Assembly (NCBI RefSeq): GCF_022869865.1
Contig: NZ_CP094984.1
Coordinates: 1,426,001 to 1,490,000, forward strand
DNA: 64,000 bases
Reading direction: 5' to 3'
Source: Arthrobacter zhangbolii
GTDB taxonomy: Bacteria; Actinomycetota; Actinomycetes; Actinomycetales; Micrococcaceae
The first letter of the stretch is position 1. The number at the start of each line of letters is the position of its first letter. The translations under genes were made by a program, and so were the position numbers. Shown here in pieces: positions 19,841 to 29,953 of this stretch. Under the pieces are notes generated by a model. That model worked only from the letters and a program-made list of their open reading frames with translations. It had not been told where the DNA came from and ran no database searches.

Positions 19841-22800
19841 GTGGCTTCAGCAACTAGTACGTCGAAATCGTTTGTCCATCTTCACAACCACACTGAATAC
19901 TCGATGCTGGACGGTGCCGCGAGGCTGACCGACCTGTTCAGCCACGCCGACGAACTGGGTATGAATGCCCTGGCGACCACCGACCACGGATTCGTGTTCG
20001 GCGCCTTTGATTTCTGGAACAAGGCCCGCAGCGCAGGCATCAAACCCATTGTGGGTGTGGAGGCCTATCTCACCCCCGGCACCGCCCGGGCGGACAAAAC
20101 CCGTGTGAAGTGGGGCGACGGCGGCCGCAACGACGTTTCCGGCGCCGGTGCCTACACCCACATGACCATGTGGGCCGAAAGCACCGAAGGCATGCACAAC
20201 CTGTTCCGCATGTCCTCCCTCGCCTCCCTCGAGGGCTACCTCTACAAGCCCCGCATGGACCGGGACCTGCTGCAGACCTACGGCAAGGGCCTCATTGCCA
20301 CCACCGGCTGCCCCTCCGGCGAAGTGCAGACCAAGCTGCGCCTGGGACTCTACAAGGAAGCCGTGCAGGCAGCCTCGGACTTCCGGGACATCTTCGGCAA
20401 GGAGAACTTCTTCTGCGAGCTGATGGACCACGGCCTGGACATTGAACGCAACGTCCAGGCGGACCTGATCAAGCTGGCGCGGGAACTGCAGCTGCCCCTG
20501 GTGGCCACCAATGACCTGCACTACACCCACGCCGAGGATGCCTCCGCCCACGCGGCCCTGCTCTGCGTCCAGTCCGGCTCGTCGCTGGCTGACCCCAAGC
20601 GCTTCAAGTTCGACGCCGACGAGTTCTACCTGAAGTCCCCGGATGAAATGCGGGCCATCTTCCGCGACCACCCGGACGCCTGCGACAACACCCTGCTTAT
20701 TGCCGAGCGGTGCGACGTCGAATTCAACACCAAAGCCTCCTACATGCCCCGTTTCCCCTGCCCGCCCGGGGAAAACGAGGAATCCTGGTTCATCAAGGAA
20801 GTGGAAACCGGGCTGCACTACCGGTTCCCGAAGGGCATTCCGGACGATGTCCGCAAGCAGGCCGAATACGAAATCGGCATCATCACCCAGATGGGCTTCC
20901 CGGGCTACTTCCTGGTGGTGGCCGACTTCATCAACTGGGCCAAGAACAACGGCATCCGGGTGGGCCCCGGCCGCGGCTCCGGCGCCGGTTCCATGGTGGC
21001 CTACGCCATGCGCATCACCGACCTGAACCCGCTGAACCACGGGCTGATCTTCGAACGCTTCCTGAACCCGGACCGTGTGTCCATGCCTGACTTCGACGTC
21101 GACTTCGATGATCGGCGCCGCTCCGAAGTGATCCACTACGTCACCGAGAAGTACGGCGCGGACCGCGTCTCCATGATCGTCACCTACGGCACCATCAAGG
21201 CCAAGCAGGCCCTGAAGGACTCCTCCCGCGTGATGGGCTACCCGTTCTCCGTGGGCGAGCGGCTCACCAAGGCCATGCCGCCGGACGTGATGGGCAAGGG
21301 CCTGTCCCTGCAGGACGTGCACAACAAGGAAGCCAAGCGGTACGGCGAAGCCGACGAGCTGCGCGAGCTGCTCAAGACCGATCCGGATTCCCAGCGGGTC
21401 TTTGACACCGCACTGGGCCTGGAGGGGCTGAAGCGCCAGTGGGGCGTGCACGCCGCGGGCGTCATCATGTCCTCGGACCCGCTGATCGACATTATCCCGA
21501 TCATGAAGCGCGAGCAGGACGGGCAGGTAATCACCCAGTTCGATTACCCCACCTGCGAAGGCCTGGGCCTGATCAAGATGGACTTCCTCGGCCTGAGGAA
21601 CCTGACGATCATTTCCGACGCCATTGAGAACATAAAGCTCAACCAGGACATTGACCTGGACCTGGAGCAGCTTGAACTCGATGACAAGGGCTCCTACGAC
21701 CTGCTGGCAAGCGGTGACACCCTGGGCGTGTTCCAGCTCGACGGCGGGCCCATGCGGTCCCTGCTCAAGCTCATGCGCCCGGATAACTTCGAAGACATCT
21801 CCGCTGTCATCGCGCTGTACCGGCCCGGTCCCATGGGCGCCAACTCGCACACCAACTACGCCCTGCGCAAGACCGGCGTCCAGGAAATCACCCCGATCCA
21901 TCCCGAGCTGGAAGAGCCGCTGCGGGAAATCCTGGACACCACCTACGGCCTGATTGTGTATCAGGAGCAGGTCATGGCCATCGCCCAGAAGGTCGCCGGC
22001 TTCACGCTCGGCCAGGCAGATATCCTCCGCCGCGCCATGGGCAAAAAGAAGAAGTCCGAACTGGACAAGCAGTACGCCGGCTTCCACCAGGGCATGGTGG
22101 ACCGCGGCTACTCGGAGGCGGCCATCAAGGCCCTCTGGGACATCCTGCTTCCCTTCTCCGACTACGCCTTCAACAAAGCCCACTCCGCTGCCTACGGCCT
22201 GGTCTCCTACTGGACCGCCTACCTCAAGGCGCACTACCCGTCCGAGTACATGGCTGCCCTGCTCACCTCCGTCGGTGACGACAAGGACAAGCTCGCCCTG
22301 TACCTGAACGAGTGCCGCAAAATGGGCATCACGGTGCTGCCGCCGGACGTCAACGAGTCCTCGGTGAACTTCACCCCTGTGGGCAAGGACATCCGCTTCG
22401 GCATGGGCGCCATCCGCAACGTGGGCACCAACGTGGTCCAGGCCATGGTGGCCGCCCGTGAGGAGAAGGGTGCCTACACCAACTTCAAGGACTTCCTGAT
22501 GAAGGTCCCGGCGGTGGTCTGCAACAAGCGCACCATCGAATCCCTCATCAAGGCCGGCGCCTTCGACTCCATGGGCCATGCCCGCCGGCCGCTGGCGATG
22601 ATCCATGAAGAGGCCATCGACTCGGTGGTGGTGCTCAAGCGCAACGAGGCCGTGGGACAGTTTGACCTCTTCGCCGCGATCAGCGACCAGGAGCCGGAAG
22701 ACTCGATCAGCATCGATATTCCGGACCTGCCCGAATGGGAGAAGAAGGACAAACTCTCCTTTGAACGGGACATGCTCGGGCTCTACGTTTCGGACCATCC

Positions 22801-23380
22801 GCTGCAGGGCCTGGAAGGCATCCTGAGCCAGCACGCGGACTCCACCATCACGAACATCGTGGGGGAGGAAGGCCCGCCCGACGGCGCCATCGTCACCATC
22901 GCCGGCATGATCACCTCGCTGCAGCGGCGCATCGCCAAGAACAGCGGCAACGCCTATGCCCGCTGCGAGATTGAGGACCTTGCCGGGTCCATGGAAGTGA
23001 TGTTCTTCGGGCAGGTGTACGGCCCGATTGCGGCGGTGCTGGCCGAGGACCTGATTGTGGTGGTTCGTGGCCGGCTGCAGCGCCGCGACGACGGCGCCGT
23101 CACCCTCAACGCCCAGGAACTGACCGTTCCGGACCTCAGCGAAGGCCATTCCGGCCCCGTGGTGATTTCCATGGCGACCTATAAAGCCACCGAAACAGTG
23201 GTGTCGCAGCTGGGCGACGTGCTGCGCACGCACCCGGGCACATCGGAGGTGCAAATCCGGCTCAACGGCTCCCGCACCGTGGAAGTGATGAAGCTGGGAG
23301 TCGACATGCGCGTGAACCCCACGCCGTCGCTGTTCGGTGACCTGAAGGTGCTGCTCGGCCCGGCCTGCCTGGACAGCTAG
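19841..23380 (+). CDS. dnaE: DNA polymerase III alpha subunit
   Basis: This is the replicative DNA polymerase catalytic subunit (DnaE1 type by length, 1179 aa). An N-terminal PHP domain begins with [13 protein letters not shown]. The polymerase active site includes D419 and D421 in [11 protein letters not shown], preceded by the [10 protein letters not shown] loop. Tandem helix-hairpin-helix and OB-fold regions follow ([13 protein letters not shown] near residue 1020). The GTG start has no ribosome site but has a -10 hexamer 6 nt upstream, suggesting a leaderless mRNA. The gene stands alone between two hairpin or promoter regions. Confidence 0.96.
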   Translation: MASATSTSKSFVHLHNHTEYSMLDGAARLTDLFSHADELGMNALATTDHGFVFGAFDFWNKARSAGIKPIVGVEAYLTPGTARADKTRVKWGDGGRNDVSGAGAYTHMTMWAESTEGMHNLFRMSSLASLEGYLYKPRMDRDLLQTYGKGLIATTGCPSGEVQTKLRLGLYKEAVQAASDFRDIFGKENFFCELMDHGLDIERNVQADLIKLARELQLPLVATNDLHYTHAEDASAHAALLCVQSGSSLADPKRFKFDADEFYLKSPDEMRAIFRDHPDACDNTLLIAERCDVEFNTKASYMPRFPCPPGENEESWFIKEVETGLHYRFPKGIPDDVRKQAEYEIGIITQMGFPGYFLVVADFINWAKNNGIRVGPGRGSGAGSMVAYAMRITDLNPLNHGLIFERFLNPDRVSMPDFDVDFDDRRRSEVIHYVTEKYGADRVSMIVTYGTIKAKQALKDSSRVMGYPFSVGERLTKAMPPDVMGKGLSLQDVHNKEAKRYGEADELRELLKTDPDSQRVFDTALGLEGLKRQWGVHAAGVIMSSDPLIDIIPIMKREQDGQVITQFDYPTCEGLGLIKMDFLGLRNLTIISDAIENIKLNQDIDLDLEQLELDDKGSYDLLASGDTLGVFQLDGGPMRSLLKLMRPDNFEDISAVIALYRPGPMGANSHTNYALRKTGVQEITPIHPELEEPLREILDTTYGLIVYQEQVMAIAQKVAGFTLGQADILRRAMGKKKKSELDKQYAGFHQGMVDRGYSEAAIKALWDILLPFSDYAFNKAHSAAYGLVSYWTAYLKAHYPSEYMAALLTSVGDDKDKLALYLNECRKMGITVLPPDVNESSVNFTPVGKDIRFGMGAIRNVGTNVVQAMVAAREEKGAYTNFKDFLMKVPAVVCNKRTIESLIKAGAFDSMGHARRPLAMIHEEAIDSVVVLKRNEAVGQFDLFAAISDQEPEDSISIDIPDLPEWEKKDKLSFERDMLGLYVSDHPLQGLEGILSQHADSTITNIVGEEGPPDGAIVTIAGMITSLQRRIAKNSGNAYARCEIEDLAGSMEVMFFGQVYGPIAAVLAEDLIVVVRGRLQRRDDGAVTLNAQELTVPDLSEGHSGPVVISMATYKATETVVSQLGDVLRTHPGTSEVQIRLNGSRTVEVMKLGVDMRVNPTPSLFGDLKVLLGPACLDS

Positions 23381-23453
23381 CAGGCGCCCGACGAACAGGA
23401 GGGACGGCCCGTAGTGCGGCGACGCGCAGCGGTGCCGGGCCGGCGGGGCTGGG

Positions 23454-23459
23454 TAGAAT
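23454..23459 (+). promoter_or_regulatory. hisD -10 hexamer TAGAAT, leaderless geometry
   Basis: TAGAAT lies 7 nt before the GTG start of hisD. The intervening AAAAGGC contains an AAGG purine run, but it is too close to the start for normal ribosome binding, so a leaderless transcript is likely. Confidence 0.55.
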
Positions 23460-23466
23460 AAAAGGC

Positions 23467-24816
23467 GTGATCTCTTCCAGCCCCGAAGCAGCCTTTGATT
23501 CATTCCGCACCATTGACCTGCGCGGGAAGCACCTGAGCCCCGCAGAGCTCAAGGGTGCCATGCCGCGCGCCGAAACCACGTTCGACGCCGCCTCCGACGC
23601 GGTTGCCGCCATCATCACCGATGTCCGCACGCGTGGATTTGCGGCCCTGACGGACCTGGCGCAGCGCTTCGACGGCGTGGAGCAGCATTCGGTGCGGGTT
23701 CCGGACGAAGCACTGGACACCGCACTGGAGCAGCTGGACCCCGCGGTCCGTTCCGCCCTGGAAACCGCGATTGACCGGACCCGGACCTTCGCCAAAGCCC
23801 AGTGCCCTGCGGATGCGGAGGTCGAAATCCGCCCCGGTGCCGTCCTCACGCACAAATGGGTTCCGGTGTCCCGGGTGGGGCTCTACGTGCCCGGCGGTCT
23901 GGCCGTCTACCCGTCTTCGGTGATCATGAACGTTGTCCCGGCGCAGGCGGCAGGCGTCCAATCCCTGGCCCTGGCATCCCCGCCGCAGAAGGAATTCGGC
24001 GGACTGCCCCACCCCACCATCCTGGCCGCCGCCAAACTCCTGGGCATCACCGAGGTCTACGCAGTGGGCGGGGCGCAGGCCATCGCCGCCTTCGCCTACG
24101 GGGTTCCCGCCGATGCGAACAACGGCGAACTTCTTCCCGTGGACGTAGTGACCGGCCCGGGCAACGTGTTTGTCGCGACCGCCAAGCGCCTGGTCAAGGG
24201 CGTGGTGGGTATTGACTCCGAAGCCGGACCCACCGAGATTATGGTCCTGGCGGATGACACAGCCAACCCCCGGCTGGTGGCAGCTGACCTCATCAGCCAG
24301 GCCGAGCACGATCCCAACGCCGGCTCGGTCCTGGTGACCGCCTCCGAGGAACTTGCCGGGAAGGTCCGGGCCGAACTCGCCCGCCAGGCCGGCACCACAA
24401 AGCACGGCGACCGGGTGCGGACCGCCCTGTCCGGTGCGCAGTCCGGTGTGATCCTGGTGGATGGCCTGGAACAGGGGATCGCGGTCTGTGATGCCTATGC
24501 AGCTGAACACCTCGAGATCCAGACTGCCGACGCCGAGGCGGTGGCAGCGCGGATCCGCAGCGCGGGTGCCATCTTCGTTGGGGATTACAGCCCCGTCAGC
24601 CTTGGGGACTACTGCGCCGGTTCCAACCACGTGCTGCCCACCGGCGGCACTGCAGCGTTCTCCTCCGGCCTGAACGTCACCACCTTTATGCGGGCCATCC
24701 AGGTGATCAACTACAACCGTGAGGCACTGCAGGAGGTAAGCGCGGACATTGTGGCCCTCTCGGTCGCCGAAGATCTGCCCGCCCACGGCGACGCGGTCAC
24801 CGTCCGGTTCAGCTAA
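23467..24816 (+). CDS. hisD: Histidinol dehydrogenase
   Basis: HisD oxidises L-histidinol to L-histidine in two NAD-dependent steps and binds zinc. Diagnostic segments are present: VGLYVPGG, the [14 protein letters not shown] stretch, [17 protein letters not shown] and the AEHLEI motif that contributes catalytic and zinc residues. The length of 449 aa is typical. The rest of the his operon is not next to it on either side (dnaE before, nrdR after). The promoter appears to be its own. Confidence 0.96.
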   Translation: MISSSPEAAFDSFRTIDLRGKHLSPAELKGAMPRAETTFDAASDAVAAIITDVRTRGFAALTDLAQRFDGVEQHSVRVPDEALDTALEQLDPAVRSALETAIDRTRTFAKAQCPADAEVEIRPGAVLTHKWVPVSRVGLYVPGGLAVYPSSVIMNVVPAQAAGVQSLALASPPQKEFGGLPHPTILAAAKLLGITEVYAVGGAQAIAAFAYGVPADANNGELLPVDVVTGPGNVFVATAKRLVKGVVGIDSEAGPTEIMVLADDTANPRLVAADLISQAEHDPNAGSVLVTASEELAGKVRAELARQAGTTKHGDRVRTALSGAQSGVILVDGLEQGIAVCDAYAAEHLEIQTADAEAVAARIRSAGAIFVGDYSPVSLGDYCAGSNHVLPTGGTAAFSSGLNVTTFMRAIQVINYNREALQEVSADIVALSVAEDLPAHGDAVTVRFS

Positions 24817-24835
24817 GCCGCTCTTTCTCTCCCAC

Positions 24836-24873
24836 CCGCCACATGTAGTGGAACCAACCACTACATGTGGTGG
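24836..24873 (+). promoter_or_regulatory. Two NrdR-like boxes upstream of nrdR
   Basis: Two 16-nt elements at 24836-24851 and 24858-24873 match the NrdR box pattern (C-w-A-n-A-T-n-T-w-G core). The cores start at 24839 and 24861, 22 bp apart, two helical turns. Together they form the visible inverted repeat CCACATGTAGTGG / CCACTACATGTGG. They sit upstream of the nrdR promoter, consistent with autoregulation by NrdR. Confidence 0.7.
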
Positions 24874-24879
24874 TCCCAC

Positions 24880-24909
24880 TTGGTGCCGAAGGTGCGTGCG
24901 CCCTATAGT
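24880..24909 (+). promoter_or_regulatory. nrdR promoter
   Basis: TATAGT at 24904-24909 is a good -10. TTGGTG at 24880-24885 with an 18-nt spacer is a moderate -35. It leaves a leader of about 30 nt containing GAAAGGACGGG before the nrdR ATG. Confidence 0.55.
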
Positions 24910-24945
24910 GAGAGCACCATAAGGCCCATCGCGAAAGGACGGGAC

Positions 24946-25446
24946 ATGTACTGTCCGTTTTGCCGCAACGCTGATTCCCGCGTCGTGGACAGCCGCCTGG
25001 CGGATGACGGTTCGGCAATCCGCCGCCGCCGGCAGTGCCCCCAGTGCGGACGCCGGTTCTCCACGGTGGAAACCACCAGCCTCAGCGTGATCAAGCGCTC
25101 CGGCGTGGGGGAGCCCTTCAGCCGCAGCAAGGTCATTAACGGCGTACGCAAGGCCTGCCAGGGCCGGCCGGTCAGTGAAGATGATCTGGCCATGCTGGCG
25201 CAGGAAGTCGAGGAATCCATCCGCGCCAGCGGCGTGGCGGAGATTGATGCCCACGAAGTAGGCCTGGCCATCCTGACGCCGCTGCAGAAGCTGGACCAGG
25301 TGGCCTACCTGCGCTTCGCCAGCGTCTACCAGTCCTTCGAATCCCTGGAGGATTTCGAGACCGCCATCGAGAAGCTGCGGACCGAGGGCCGGGACAGTGC
25401 GGGCAGGGCGCCCTCCGGCGCCCAGCGTCCGCTTACGGCGCAGTAG
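24946..25446 (+). CDS. nrdR: Ribonucleotide reductase repressor NrdR
   Basis: NrdR represses ribonucleotide reductase genes when its ATP-cone senses dATP. The N-terminal zinc ribbon has C3, C6, C31 and C34 (CPFC...CPQC), followed by the ATP-cone domain ([16 protein letters not shown]). The start is ATG 24946, preceded by GAAAGGACGGG; the longer open frame upstream runs through the operator and is not coding. Length is 166 aa. No nrd genes are in the window, so its other targets are elsewhere. Confidence 0.95.
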   Translation: MYCPFCRNADSRVVDSRLADDGSAIRRRRQCPQCGRRFSTVETTSLSVIKRSGVGEPFSRSKVINGVRKACQGRPVSEDDLAMLAQEVEESIRASGVAEIDAHEVGLAILTPLQKLDQVAYLRFASVYQSFESLEDFETAIEKLRTEGRDSAGRAPSGAQRPLTAQ

Positions 25447-25486
25447 CCCGCTTACGTCCCGGTCCAATCACGGCGCAGTAGCCCGC
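25435..25486 (+). repeat. 17-bp direct repeat at the nrdR stop codon
   Basis: ACGGCGCAGTAGCCCGC occurs at 25435-25451 and again at 25470-25486, 35 bp apart. The first copy contains the nrdR stop codon; the second is downstream of it. This looks like a small partial tandem duplication. Confidence 0.7.
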
Positions 25487-25497
25487 ACAAACACGAA

Positions 25498-25533
25498 AAA
25501 GGCGGCGGAAGGGAAATCCCTTCCGCCGCCTTT
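25498..25533. terminator. Bidirectional terminator between nrdR and ppgK
   Basis: A perfect 16-bp stem (AAAGGCGGCGGAAGGG / CCCTTCCGCCGCCTTT) with loop AAAT lies between the two converging genes. Read on the minus strand it continues into TTTTTCG, a good Rho-independent terminator for ppgK; on the plus strand it ends nrdR with a shorter T-run. Confidence 0.85.
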
Positions 25534-25578
25534 CTGCCGTCCGCCCGCCTGCACTGGGCGCGGCGGGAGGCTGCGGGC

Positions 25579-26382
25579 CTACTTGATGTACTTGAAATGC
25601 AGGGCTGCCTGCAGGGCCGCGCCCACTATGCCTGCGTTGTTCTTCAGGTTGGCCGTGACCATGGGGGTCCGCAGATCCAGCATGGGCAGGAAGTCCTCGC
25701 TGCGCTTGGAGATGCCTCCGCCGATCACGAACAGGTCGGGGGAGAAGAGGAACTCCACGTGGGAGAAGTAGCGCTGCAGCCGCTGGGCATACTCCTCCCA
25801 GCCGATGCCGTCACGCTCCCGTGCCGAGGCGGACGCCTTGGACTCCGCGTCGTGGCCGTCAATCTCCAGGTGGCCCAGCTCGGCGTTGGGAACCAGGACA
25901 CCCTGGTGGATCAGCGCCGAGCCGATGCCGGTGCCGAGGGTGATGACCAGCACCGTGCCCTCCACGCCGCGCCCGGCGCCGTAGCGTGCCTCGGCCAGCC
26001 CGGCGGCGTCGGCGTCGTTCATGACCTGCACATCCCGGCCCAGCGCCTTGGTGAGCAGGGCGTCGACGTCGGTGTCCACCCAGCTGTTGTCCACGTTGGC
26101 CGCGGAACGGGCAACGCCGTGCTGGATGATGGCAGGGAAGGTGACGCCCACGGGCACATCGGGACCCGGGCCCTCGGGGCGGGAGGACAGCTCCGCCACG
26201 ATCTGCCCGACGACGCCGGCTACGGCTTCAGGGGTGGCCGGCTGCGGGGTGGGAATACGGAACCGGTCGCCAATCAGCTTGCCCTTGGACAGGTCGACGA
26301 CGCCGCCCTTGATGCCGGTGCCGCCGATATCAATTCCAATGACGGCGTCGACGTGCTTGTCGGACTTATGCTTCTTGGCCAT
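25579..26382 (-). CDS. ppgK: Polyphosphate glucokinase
   Basis: This ROK-family kinase phosphorylates glucose using inorganic polyphosphate and, in many homologues, ATP. The N-terminal phosphate motif GIDIGGTGIKGG, the DADAAGLAEARYGAG segment and the LGTGIGSALI motif are clear. The VGVTFPAII segment corresponds to the polyphosphate glucokinase signature region. The ATG is preceded by GGAG, so unlike several neighbours this mRNA has a normal leader. Length is 267 aa. It is on the minus strand, 39 nt after map, and may be cotranscribed with it. Confidence 0.92.
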   Translation of the reverse strand: MAKKHKSDKHVDAVIGIDIGGTGIKGGVVDLSKGKLIGDRFRIPTPQPATPEAVAGVVGQIVAELSSRPEGPGPDVPVGVTFPAIIQHGVARSAANVDNSWVDTDVDALLTKALGRDVQVMNDADAAGLAEARYGAGRGVEGTVLVITLGTGIGSALIHQGVLVPNAELGHLEIDGHDAESKASASARERDGIGWEEYAQRLQRYFSHVEFLFSPDLFVIGGGISKRSEDFLPMLDLRTPMVTANLKNNAGIVGAALQAALHFKYIK

Positions 26383-26421
26383 GGTTCTCCAGTAGTAGTT
26401 CTGAGCTCGGGCTTACGCGGA

Positions 26422-27300
26422 TTAGGGAAGGGTCAGAACTTCGGCACCGGTATCAGTGACGAGCAGGGTGTGCTCGAACTGCGCGGTCCGTTTGCGGTCC
26501 TTGGTCAGGACGGTCCAGTTGTCATCCCACATGTCCCACTCAATGGTTCCCAGAGTGAGCATAGGTTCAATCGTAAACACCATTCCCGGTTCAATCAGCC
26601 TGCTGTACGCCGGTGCGGCGTCGTAATGCGGGATGATCAGGCCGGTATGGAACGCCTCGCCCACGCCGTGGCCGGTGAAGTCCCGGACCACGCCGTAGCC
26701 GAAGCGCTTGGCGTAAGACTCGATGGTACGGCCGATGACGTTGATTTCACGTCCCGGCGCGACGGCCTTGATTGCCCGGCGCAGGGACTCCTGGGTGCGT
26801 TCCACCAGCAGACGGGAATCCTCGTCCACGTCGCCCACAAGGAAGGTCCAGTTGGTATCGCCGTGCACGCCGTTGATATAGGCAGTGATGTCGATGTTGA
26901 TGATGTCGCCGTCGGCGAGCACCGTGCTGTCCGGGATGCCGTGGCAGATGACCTCATTGATGGAGGAGCACAGGGACTTGGGGAAGCCCCGGTAACCCAG
27001 CGTGGAGGGGTAGGCATGGTGGTCCAGCAGGAACTCGTGGCCCACCCGGTCCAGCTCATCGGTGGTGACGCCCGGAGCAATGTGCCTGCCCACCTCGACG
27101 ATGGCCTGGGCGGCGATCCGGCTGGCAATCCGGATCTTTTCGATGGTCTCCGCAGACTTAACCTCGGACCCGGTGAACGGTGCCGGTGCCTCCCGGTCCA
27201 CATATTCGGGGCGGGGGATCGACGCCGGTACCCGCAGCCGGGGGCTCACAATCCCGGGCGAGAGGTGTCCAACAGGTGCAGTGGCAAGATTCTGGGGCAT
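26422..27300 (-). CDS. map: Methionine aminopeptidase, type I
   Basis: Map removes the initiator methionine from nascent proteins and uses two metal ions. Metal-ligand regions are visible: [27 protein letters not shown] and TIEPM. A 40-residue N-terminal extension precedes the catalytic fold, as in actinobacterial MapB-type enzymes. I chose ATG 27300 ([11 protein letters not shown]) because a TAAGAT -10 hexamer lies exactly 7 nt upstream; the open frame that continues upstream passes through the promoter. Length is 292 aa. Confidence 0.92.
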   Translation of the reverse strand: MPQNLATAPVGHLSPGIVSPRLRVPASIPRPEYVDREAPAPFTGSEVKSAETIEKIRIASRIAAQAIVEVGRHIAPGVTTDELDRVGHEFLLDHHAYPSTLGYRGFPKSLCSSINEVICHGIPDSTVLADGDIINIDITAYINGVHGDTNWTFLVGDVDEDSRLLVERTQESLRRAIKAVAPGREINVIGRTIESYAKRFGYGVVRDFTGHGVGEAFHTGLIIPHYDAAPAYSRLIEPGMVFTIEPMLTLGTIEWDMWDDNWTVLTKDRKRTAQFEHTLLVTDTGAEVLTLP

Positions 27301-27307
27301 ACCATCG

Positions 27308-27313
27308 ATCTTA
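27308..27313 (-). promoter_or_regulatory. map -10 hexamer TAAGAT, leaderless geometry
   Basis: On the minus strand TAAGAT is followed by CGATGGT and then the map ATG, a 7-nt spacing without a separate ribosome site. Confidence 0.5.
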
Positions 27314-27402
27314 TCGCCAGCGTGCCCGGACAGGGGACGGGGAAGTACCAAACGCACCGGCGGCCGGTACCGCCGGTGCGCACAGTCAACAGGAGGACAC
27401 CA

Positions 27403-27564
27403 ATGGCCGATTACTGGTTCAACGTAGTGACGCATGAGGTCGAGGAAGGTCCGCAGTCCGACTGGACGAAGCTGCTCGGACCCTACCCCACGCGTGAAGA
27501 AGCCGAACTGGCACTGCAGAAGGTCCAGGCCAGGAACAAGGCCTGGGACGCGGAGGAAGACTGA
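27403..27564 (+). CDS. Small SPOR-like domain protein (53 aa)
   Basis: This short gene encodes a 53-residue acidic protein starting [16 protein letters not shown] and containing [16 protein letters not shown], which resembles the second half of a SPOR fold (GPYPTREEA is the typical turn before the last helix). It has a near-perfect ribosome site, AGGAGGAC, 5-6 nt before the ATG. It lies divergent from map and ends exactly where panB ends on the other strand. Similar small proteins occur in related Micrococcaceae, but no function is established. There is no signal peptide, so it is probably cytoplasmic. Confidence 0.8.
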   Translation: MADYWFNVVTHEVEEGPQSDWTKLLGPYPTREEAELALQKVQARNKAWDAEED

Positions 27565-28431
27565 CTAGAAGCTGTGCTCCGGGCCGGGGAAGGAGCCGCT
27601 GCGGACCTCGTCCGCGTATTCCTTCGCCGCCCGGGACAGCTCGGTGCGCAGGTCCGCGAACGCCTTGACGAAGCGCGGCTGCCGTCCGCCGCGCAGTCCG
27701 GCCATGTCCTGCCACACCAGCACCTGCCCGGTGGTGGCGTTGCCCGCACCGATCCCGATGGTGGGCACCCGCACCGCGGCGTCGACCTCGGCTGCGATGT
27801 CCGCAGGCACCATTTCCATCAGCACGCAGAACGCACCCGCCTCGGCAAGCGCTACGGCATCCGCCACCACTTCCGCACCGGCTTCGCCGCGGCCCTGGAC
27901 CTTGTAGCCGCCCAGCGCGTGTTCGGCCTGGGGCGTGAAGCCCACATGCGCCATCACCGGGATGCCGGCGGCCGTCATGGCCCGGACATGGTCCACGTAG
28001 TGACGCCCGCCTTCCATCTTGACGGCGTGGACCAGACCTTCCTTCATCAGCCGCACGGAGGATTCGATGGCCTGGGCGGGGGAGACCTCGTAGGAGCCGA
28101 AAGGCAGGTCACAGACCACCAGTGCGTGGCTTGCCCCGGCGGTCACCGAGCGGGCAAAAACGATCATTTCGTCCATGGTGATGGGCAGGGTAGTCGCGTG
28201 CCCCATGACATTGTTGGCCGCGGAGTCGCCCACCAGCAGCACCTCAATGCCGGCTTCATCGAAAATGCCGGCCGCGTACTGGTCATAGGCGGTCAGCATC
28301 GCGAATCTGCCGCCGTTGTCCTTGAGCTGCTGCAGGTGCGAGATACGGATTTTCTTCAGCGCCGGGGCCGCTGAGGCGGCGGGCGTCCCGGGGGCGGCGG
28401 CGTACGGGGAAGGCTGTTCGGCACTGGTCAT
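27565..28431 (-). CDS. panB: 3-methyl-2-oxobutanoate hydroxymethyltransferase
   Basis: PanB makes ketopantoate from 2-oxoisovalerate and methylene-tetrahydrofolate, the first committed step of pantothenate synthesis. Family signatures are clear: FAMLTAYDQYAAGIFDEAG, LVGDSAANNVMGH, KMEGGRHYVD and the GIGAGNATTGQVLVW region. The length of 288 aa is normal, with a short Ala/Pro-rich N-terminal extension. The ATG has TAGGCT 6 nt upstream and no ribosome site. Its stop codon abuts the stop of the opposing small gene without any gap. Confidence 0.95.
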   Translation of the reverse strand: MTSAEQPSPYAAAPGTPAASAAPALKKIRISHLQQLKDNGGRFAMLTAYDQYAAGIFDEAGIEVLLVGDSAANNVMGHATTLPITMDEMIVFARSVTAGASHALVVCDLPFGSYEVSPAQAIESSVRLMKEGLVHAVKMEGGRHYVDHVRAMTAAGIPVMAHVGFTPQAEHALGGYKVQGRGEAGAEVVADAVALAEAGAFCVLMEMVPADIAAEVDAAVRVPTIGIGAGNATTGQVLVWQDMAGLRGGRQPRFVKAFADLRTELSRAAKEYADEVRSGSFPGPEHSF

Positions 28432-28437
28432 GTATCG

Positions 28438-28443
28438 AGCCTA
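28438..28443 (-). promoter_or_regulatory. panB -10 hexamer TAGGCT, leaderless geometry
   Basis: On the minus strand TAGGCT is followed by CGATAC and the panB ATG, a 6-nt spacing. No purine-rich ribosome site is present. Confidence 0.55.
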
Positions 28444-28596
28444 CTAAAGAACGGGGACGGGGAACCCGCCGTCCCGCCGTCGGCGGTGCCGTAACGCAAC
28501 GGCTCGAAGAACGCGCTGAGGTGGAAATGGCGCGTACGTAGGTAGAGTGAAGAAGGCTTCACAAGTCTCAAAACGGGAACAGGAAAGAAGGTAAGG

Positions 28597-29937
28597 ATGA
28601 ACCGCCAGCAGGAATTCGTTCTGCGCACCATCGAGGAGCGCGATGTCCGGTTTGTGCGGTTGTGGTTCACCGACGTCGTGGGCTCACTGAAGTCGGTGGC
28701 ACTGGCCCCGGCGGAAGTGGAAGGCGCGTTCGAGGAGGGGCTGGGATTCGACGGCTCGTCCATTGAAGGCCTGGCGCGGATTTTCGAGTCCGACATGCTG
28801 GCCCAGCCTGATCCGTCCACGTTCCAGATCCTGCCCTGGCGCGGCGACGAAGAGCAGACCTCCCGGATGTTCTGCGACATCCTTACCCCGGACGGCCAGC
28901 CCTCCGCCGCGGACCCGCGCAACGTGCTCAAGCGCCAGCTGGCCAAGGCCGCGGACATGGGCTTCACCTGCTACACCCATCCGGAGATCGAGTTCTACCT
29001 GCTGAAGTCGGACCAGCTGGGGGATGACGGCGAGCCGGTTCCGGTGGACCAGGCCGGATACTTCGACCACGTTCCCGGCGGCGTTGCCCAGGATTTCCGC
29101 CGCACCGCCGTGTCCATGCTGGAAGCAGTGGGCATTTCCGTGGAGTTCAGCCACCACGAGGCCGGTCCGGGCCAGAACGAGATCGACCTGCGCTACGCCG
29201 ACGCCCTGCAGACCGCGGATAACATCATGACCTTCCGCACCGTCGTCAAGGAAGTTGCCCTGATGACGGACTGCTACGCCAGCTTTATGCCGAAGCCGTT
29301 CTCGCACCACCCCGGCTCCGGCATGCACACCCACTTCTCCCTGTTCGAGGGCGACAGCAACGCGTTCTTCGAGGCCGGCGCCGAATTCCAGCTGTCCAAG
29401 ACCGCCCGGCAGTTCATGGCCGGCATCCTGCGCCACGCCCCGGAGTTCACCGCCGTCACCAACCAGTTCGTGAACTCCTACAAGCGGCTCTGGGGCGGCG
29501 GCGAAGCACCGAGCTACCTCTCCTGGGGCCACAACAACCGCTCGGCTCTGCTCCGGGTTCCGCTGTACAAGCCGAACAAGGGACAGTCCGCGCGCATTGA
29601 ATACCGCGGCATCGACTCGGCGGCCAACCCCTACCTGTCCTACGCGGTGCTGCTAGGCGCCGGCCTGAAGGGCATTGAAGAGGGCTATGACCTGCCGCCC
29701 GGTGCCGAGGACGATATTGAAAGCCTGAGCGCCGCCGAACGCCGCGCCATGGGGCACGACCCGCTGCCCGCATCCCTGCATGACGCCGTGCGGGTCATGG
29801 AGGACTCCGAGCTGGTCGCCGAAATCCTCGGCGAGCAGGTGTTCGAGAACTTCCTGCGCAACAAGCGCGCGGACTGGAACGAGTACCGCCAGCACGTGAC
29901 CCGGTTCGAGCTGCAGAAGAACCTGGGCATTCTCTAA
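28597..29937 (+). CDS. glnA2: Glutamine synthetase, GlnA2 type
   Basis: This is a type I glutamine synthetase of 446 aa, shorter than the 474-aa enzyme encoded at 47-48.5 kb. Catalytic segments are intact: GFDGSSIEG, the EIEFYLL metal-binding stretch, NEIDLRYADAL, PGSGMHTHFS and the AAGM-like TNQFVNSYKRL region. It lies directly before glnE, the arrangement of glnA2 in mycobacteria and other Actinobacteria. A tyrosine (Y364, in GYDLPP) aligns roughly with the adenylylation loop, but the loop differs from that of GlnA1. GGTAAGG precedes the ATG; a possible -10, TAGAGT, is at 28543-28548. Confidence 0.92.
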   Translation: MNRQQEFVLRTIEERDVRFVRLWFTDVVGSLKSVALAPAEVEGAFEEGLGFDGSSIEGLARIFESDMLAQPDPSTFQILPWRGDEEQTSRMFCDILTPDGQPSAADPRNVLKRQLAKAADMGFTCYTHPEIEFYLLKSDQLGDDGEPVPVDQAGYFDHVPGGVAQDFRRTAVSMLEAVGISVEFSHHEAGPGQNEIDLRYADALQTADNIMTFRTVVKEVALMTDCYASFMPKPFSHHPGSGMHTHFSLFEGDSNAFFEAGAEFQLSKTARQFMAGILRHAPEFTAVTNQFVNSYKRLWGGGEAPSYLSWGHNNRSALLRVPLYKPNKGQSARIEYRGIDSAANPYLSYAVLLGAGLKGIEEGYDLPPGAEDDIESLSAAERRAMGHDPLPASLHDAVRVMEDSELVAEILGEQVFENFLRNKRADWNEYRQHVTRFELQKNLGIL

Positions 29938-29953
29938 CGGAGGGCCGGTACCC

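Noticed and set aside
19847-23503. A very long open frame (over 1200 codons) on the minus strand opposite dnaE, and another on the minus strand opposite murG-murC-ftsQ (10241-13093).
   Set aside because: High GC content at third codon positions keeps the antisense frames open. The sense frames encode clear, full-length families, and the antisense translations are low-complexity Arg/Gly/Ala-rich or His/Val-rich strings without domains.
25597-27564. A 655-codon plus-strand frame running through ppgK and map.
   Set aside because: It is antisense to two conserved genes. Only its last 53 codons, from the ATG at 27403 with AGGAGGAC upstream, are supported as coding.
28432-28596. GlnR operator before glnA2-glnE.
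   Set aside because: A single GTAAC half-site is present, but no second half-site stands at the required 6-nt spacing.
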